This document shows, piece by piece, positions 1 to 6,100 of a DNA stretch of 8,431 nucleotides (its first letter is position 1; every line of letters starts with the position of its first letter). The DNA is taken from positions 1-8,431 of the forward strand of contig JASEGY010000132.1 of assembly GCA_030019105.1 (NCBI GenBank), read 5' to 3'. The DNA is from a bacterium. GTDB taxonomy: Bacteria > UBA9089 > JASEGY01. A program made the translations under genes and the position numbers. A model generated the notes under the pieces. It searched no databases, was not told the origin of the DNA, and saw nothing but the letters and a program-made list of their open reading frames with translations.

Positions 1-131
1 TGACTATTCTCCAGGGGCCTTTGGACTGGCAGTCTATTTCCCGCGGGAGGAGTATGAATTTGATCCGGATTACAACTGCGGTATTATTGACCTGCCTTGC
101 GATACTAATTGGGATGAGTTCCTGGCCTGGT
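1..131 (+). repeat. Direct repeat, copy 1 (C11 tail)
   Basis: Aligned without gaps to 7732-7862, this stretch differs at positions 56, 92, 94, 100, 103, 107 and 113 over the first 130 bases, about 95% identity. The first 55 bases are identical. The two copies are in the same reading frame, 7,731 bases (2,577 codons) apart. Similarity stops at about position 132, which coincides with the end of the protease domain. The repeat probably continues upstream beyond the window. Confidence 0.95.
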
Positions 132-133
132 TT
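1..133 (+). other. C-terminal end of a first C11 (clostripain-like) protease domain
   Basis: Residues 1-44 (beginning DYSPGAFGLAVYFP and ending at FLAWF) match the last part of the complete C11 domain later in the same protein, where the equivalent stretch starts at 7733. That identifies this piece as the final strands of a C11 peptidase domain whose catalytic His and Cys lie upstream of the window. The motif around GLAVYFP is typical of the end of C11 domains. Whether this first copy is catalytically intact cannot be seen. It is followed directly by the VWWHHYDNAAPG domain, whereas the second copy is followed by a cohesin-like domain, so the two protease copies sit in different surroundings. 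Confidence 0.85.
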
Positions 134-3100
134 ACTACCCCTCCTTTCTCTGAGCTGCGCGTTAGAGCTTATATTGATGGTCGAAGTCATTTACTGATTC
201 AGGGCAATGAGGTCTGGTGGCATCACTATGACAATGCAGCTCCGGGGAGATTAGGAGGAGCCAATGAGCCAACTATTCTAAATTCTGCGGAATGGTATCC
301 TGGATGGCCGGAAGAGGGAGAGAACAGGAACTGTGATTGTGACTCTTCAAGATATAGTGATCTCTATCCGCCTTTACCCTCAGACGGCTCTCAAATTACA
401 CTGGATCCAATAGCGGTAAGAGGCGCTGTTTCTATTGTCCAGCAGCCGTCTGAGGTTAATGGGTATACGGCCATAATAGAGTTTGACGACAATCCGCCCG
501 GAGGGGCTGACTGGTATGAGATAGCTCTCAGGATAATAGGGCTGCATACTCCACCCCAGGTGGTGGCCATTTGGCCGGAGGCAAGGGCGACGGCCGTTAT
601 AAGCACTCAGATTACGGCCACTTTCAATGAGCCAGTGAATGAAGACACGTTAAATACGTCAACTGTCCTTGTTACAGGCAGCATTAATGGCAGTATGATG
701 GGCACTGTTTTATACGACGCCGCTACTTGGACGATTACCTTTACCCCAGGTTCTCCCTTTGTCGAGGGCGAGGTAGTTGCGGTGACCATCACTGGTGACG
801 TGCAGGATATGGCCGGGGATGGACTGGATGGCAATGGAAATGGAATCTCTGAAGGATCGCCGCTGGATGATTACCACTGGTCATTTGTTACCAGAGCGCC
901 TGAGACGATATACGTTGATGTAAGCAACGAGACCGGCATAGAAGATGGCACCCCGGAACATCCCTTCAGCTCTATTGCCGAAGCCATTACTTTTGCTTCA
1001 GATGGAGACACTATATTAGTTGCTGAGGGAACGTATGATGAGAATCTGGAAATAAATGGAAAGACCTTGTATCTATTGGGGGGATTTGAGCCTACTGGAT
1101 GGAATCGCGACATTAAGGTATATGAAACAATCGTTGACGGTGGTGGCCGAGGGCCTACGGTACACATTGAGGGGTCTACAACCGTCCTTGAGGGATTCAC
1201 TATTCAGCATGGTCAAGCAGGAAATCATGGCGGTGGTGGCATTGAAACGTATGGAGGCGCTCCAGAGATAAGATATTGTACAATAAGGAACAATACTGCC
1301 ATAGGTGATGACGAATGGGGAGGTGGGGGTATACTTATGGGAAAAGGAACTCCCAGGATACTCAATTGCTATGTGATTGAAAACCACTCCCCCCAGGGTG
1401 CCGGCGGTATTAGGGCAGGTGGTTGTGACATACTGATAGCTAACACTATTGTCGCTCGTAATACGGGCGACGCAGGCATCCATTTTAATGAGGCAACCGG
1501 ATTGATTGTGAACTCCACCATTGTTGGGAATCCTGGCGGCGGATTTGGTTTTTATCTGTCATCAGTCGCCGTCCTAAATTGTATTGAATGGGACAACAAT
1601 GAGCACAATTGGGGGAATCTTGACAACATCAATTATTCCAATATTGAAGAGGAATCCGAGGGCACCGGAAATATATCTGAAGAGCCGTTATTTATGAATG
1701 ATAGCGACTATCACCTCCAACTGTGCTCTCCCTGCATAGACACTGGTGATCCTGATCCGGCTTACAACGATGTGGACGGAACGCGGAACGATATGGGTGC
1801 CTACGGTGGACCTGGAGGAGAGAGCTATGAGTACCTGGACGGGCCACCTGAGGTAGAGGATGTGATGGTTAATCCCGGCTATGTGGCTCCCGGGGATGTA
1901 GTGACCATAACCGCCGAGGTCTGGGATGCCTGTAGTGGTGTCGGCTCGGTGCAGGCCGAGATCGAAAGCCCGGATGAGACGGTTCAGGCAACGATAGAAC
2001 TGTTTGACGACGGGGCGCATAACGATGCTGCTGCCGGGGATAACATTTATGGTAACACCTGGACGACGCCACTCACGCCAATGAGCTATGTGGTGGACAT
2101 CGTGGCTACTGATATGAATAGCAATTCCGTGACAAGGGACAATGCGGCTGCTTTCACCACAGATGAGTCCTCACTGCCTCAGCAGTTGACTACGGATACT
2201 GGGATCGACGGATATCCATCGATCACTCAGACCTCAGATGGGACGAGCTGGGTGGTGTGGACTTCCTCACGGGGAAGCTACCATCTGTGGTATAAACGCA
2301 GCGATGATGGGGGCAGCACCTGGTCAGAAGCCCAGCAGTTGACCTTTGGGGATAGTTATGATGTCTTCCCCTCGATTGCTCAAGCTGGTGATGGTAGTAT
2401 CTGGGTAGTCTGGCAGAGAGATGGTGATGTCTGGTACAAGACGAGCAGTGATAACGGAGCCAGTTGGTCAGCAGAGGCTCAGCTTACTACAGACCCGGGG
2501 TGGGAGAAATACCCTGACATAGCTGCGGATGCCACGGGTAAGATTATTCTCACCTGGGCTTCGTGGAACTCAGGCAATATGGATGTCTATTATAAGCTAA
2601 GCCTGAATAATGGGGCTACCTGGTTTGGCCCCATACAACTGACGACAGATCCATCCTACGACGAGTATCCATCAGTGGCGATAGATGGTGCAAATGGGAT
2701 ACATATTATCTGGCATTCCGGTAGGTCTGGGAACCCGGACCTCTGGTATGTGAGTAGTGAGGATGATGGGGCTCACTGGTCTACACCGGCTCAACTTACT
2801 ACCTATCCAAGTATTGATGTCTATTCAAGTATTGATATCGATTCCTCTGGTAAGATGTGGATATCATGGGAAAGATGGGTGGACAGAAGAACAGGAGATT
2901 TTGATATCTTCTATATGACCAGTGATGATGGAATTAGTTGGTCTTCACCAACGCAGTTTACCAGATTTGCGGGCTGGGATAACTGGCCTGACGTTTCCAT
3001 AGTCTCCGATCAGCCCTGGGTAGTCTGGATGTCAGACAGGGCAGTCAACCCTGATATCTGGCTGGGGGTGTTGGGAACAACCCAGGACAGCAATCCGCCC

Positions 3101-6100
3101 CCGCATGTATATTGGGTGACCAGTGATCCCTATTCGCCGGCTCCTTTTCCGGATGATGTGATCACGCTACGAGCAAGGGTGCTGGATGAGACAGGGGTTC
3201 AGAGTGTGCAGGCCGTGTATTCGGTGGATGGTGTGGCTCAAGCCCCGCTGATGATGTATGACGATGGGGCGCATAATGACGAAGCCTCAGGAGATGATAT
3301 CTGGGGAATAGAGATCGGATTGTATCCGGTTGGAACGATTATTGAATTTCAGGTGCAGGCCGAGGACATCTCCGGAAATACTGTCCTTGCTCCGCAGGAG
3401 CCCATCAGAATTGAGGTAATCGGGCCTTTTGTCCCTACCACAGACCTGCTGGTAGTTTTTGACCATCCATGGTGGTGGTGGCCTAAGGAGGACAGAGAAC
3501 AATGGCTGCAATATTACACTGATGCCCTGGATACAAACGGATATACTTACGATGTCTGGGATTCTTTCTTGCGTGGAGAGATTGATGAGGGGACGTTGTC
3601 TTACTATACCTCCGGAGCGGTGATCTGGAGCACGCCTTTCGGGGGCTATATTACCTCTGATTCAACTCAGTCGAATCTACAATCGTATCTGGATGCTGGC
3701 GGCAGGCTGTTCATAACCGGACAGGATATTGGCTGGTCGATTGGGGTTACAACATTCTACAGTGATTACCTGCATGCCAGCTATGTTCAGGATGACCCGG
3801 ACTTACGGAATCTCAGCGGAGTAACCGGTGATCCTGTTTCGGACGGGCTGTACCTGTCCATCGCGGGTGAAGGGGGGGCGGACAATCAGTATTTCCCGGA
3901 CGAGATCGATCCTATTCACCCGGCCGTGGGGATTTTCACCTATGAGCCGGATAAGAAAGTAGCAGCGCCTTCCAGGAAGGGACGTTCAATGGAGCTTATT
4001 GGAAAGAAGTATCCTCCCTCTGAACCTCTGATGGCCTGGAGGGCAGATCGAGATCGATTTAGTCCGGAGAGGATGTGGGAAAAAGACTCCTTAGCCCAAG
4101 CCGGTATGGCCGGGGGAGAAAAGCGAGAGATCGCTTCAAGCGGTACAGGGGCGTTGCGGGTGAACACCGGGATTTACAAGGTGGTCTATTTTGCCTTCGG
4201 ATTCGAGGGGATCAATAGCCCTGAGGATCGAAGCACGGTGATGGAGAGGGTGCTGTCGTGGCTGTATGAGCCCCCCGGTACTATGGCTGGAATTGTGACA
4301 GACTCAGCAGGTAATCCGGTCGCTAATGTTGAAGTGAACGCCTTCCATGAGTCGATTACCCCTGAAAAATTAGCGGCTATTAAGGCTGATCCGGAGAGAA
4401 ACACCGGCCTGGCTGCCTGGACAACAACGAATGATAGCGGAGCTTACACTATCGAGGGCTTGGTGCCCGGCCAGTATATGGTAGATGCCTATCCCCCGAC
4501 AGGTTTGAACCTGCTGCTGGTGCATACGGAGGGCGTCTTAGTTGCTGGAGGAGAGACGACTACTCATAATATTGTCCTTCCACCTGGGGGCATAATTACC
4601 GGCATAGTAACCAACTACCAGGGTAATCCTGTGGCCGGGGCTTATGTAGGGGCTGGTTTGGACCCATTTAGTAAATCCGAAAAAGAGAAAACCAAAGGAG
4701 CCTGGGGGGAGACAATAACAGATGTTGAGGGAAGATATACCATCAGAGGTTTATTTACCGGAACATATTCGATGTGGGCCTACCCGCCTCCTGAATCAGA
4801 CCTGTTTCCAGTTTTTATGAGGGGAATCTCAGTCACGGCCGGAGAGACAACTACTCAGAACCTTATCTTAGGCGAGGGGAGAAAAATTACCGGAAAAGTA
4901 ACTGATACGGTGGGTAATCCAATAGCCGGGGTAGAGATATATGCCTTTATGGAATGGAAATGGTGGATGGGTGAAGAAGATTTGACGGCCCTCAAGACTG
5001 ATCCGCAGACCATCAAGGATAAATGGATGGACGGGTGGGCTGTCACGGATGAGAACGGGGATTATGTCATCTCTGATCTGGATCCGGGGACGTATGAGAT
5101 GTGGGCCTTCCCGCCGGAAGACTCACCCTTTGCCTGGCAATACAAGACTGGGATTCAGGTCGAAATAGATACTCCGACTGTGGTTAATTTTGTGCTTCAG
5201 GAAGGAGGCACCCTGGCTGGAGTAGTTCTTGATCCCTGGGGCAACCCAGTATTTGACGCCCAGGTTCTGGCTTTATCTCAAAAAGGGAAAGGCCCGGCAG
5301 GATTCGCTTCTACAGATGAGCAGGGGGTTTATGTCATTGATGGCCTTGATTCCGGGAGCTATGCGGTCGAGGTCTGGCCTCCATGGGAAAGTGGTCTTCT
5401 GGGGAAGGAAATAAGCGGTGTTAATGTTTCCAGCGGTGAGGTTACCCTGCAGAACTTTATCCTTCCGGAAGGCGGTAAGATCAGCGGCCGGGTAACGGAT
5501 GAGTCAGATCAGCCCGTGGCCGGCGCTGAGATATATGCCTCCCTTCAGTTGATGAGCAGAGAGGAGTTGACTGCAGTCAAGGCTGATCCCAGATCAGCCA
5601 AATGGCCCTTTGGCTGGGCAATGACAGATGAGGAAGGATACTACACTATTTCCGGGCTGGATTCAGGGACTTACTTTATGGATGTCTATCCGCCTCCAGG
5701 GACAAATCTACTTGAGGCGCATATAGCTGGTGTCTCTGTGACGGCCGGTGAAGAAACCAATGTTGATTTTATTCTACTGCCACCTCCTGCCTTTGATTGC
5801 GAAGTACAAGTACAGTATCGAGAAAGTAGCGAATATGGCCTGTCATTTGTGGCTCACCTGGATATGATCGGGGGGGTACCAATTCCACATGAAGATATCA
5901 TCTCGGCGACTGTCTCTGGTCCGGCTATCGCTGATTCCCAACCGTTATCCTTCGTTCCTGACCCATTTGTTGGTGACTTTTGGCATTATTTTCAGGATGC
6001 ATCTGAGGTCAATTTAGGAAAGACATATACCTTTACGGTGAGGTATATTTTGGATGGAAGTGAACGAACTGTCTCAGAAGTAGCCGCTATTACTAATATT

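Noticed and set aside
1056..1271. Plus-strand open frame of 71 codons and the other short frames on both strands
   Set aside because: All overlap the recognised domains of the giant protein in alternative frames and show no family signature.
1073..1483. Minus-strand open frame of 136 codons
   Set aside because: It lies wholly antisense to the beta-helix domain, has no recognisable domain, and its composition is what an antisense reading of Gly/Asn-rich codons gives.
905..1819. Possible pectate lyase or polysaccharide hydrolase in the beta-helix
   Set aside because: The coils are clear but no catalytic residue set of those families is visible.
2174..3082. Possible sialidase enzyme
   Set aside because: Asp-boxes are structural and widespread; no arginine triad, FRIP motif or catalytic Tyr/Glu arrangement could be recognised.
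3470..3481. TGG microsatellite as a phase-variation tract
   Set aside because: Four TGG units are too few, and changes by three bases would keep the frame, so no on/off switching is expected.
4271..5788. Possible CRISPR or DNA-level tandem array
   Set aside because: The repetition is at protein level, units are about 270-330 bases and diverged, and there are no short identical repeats with spacers.
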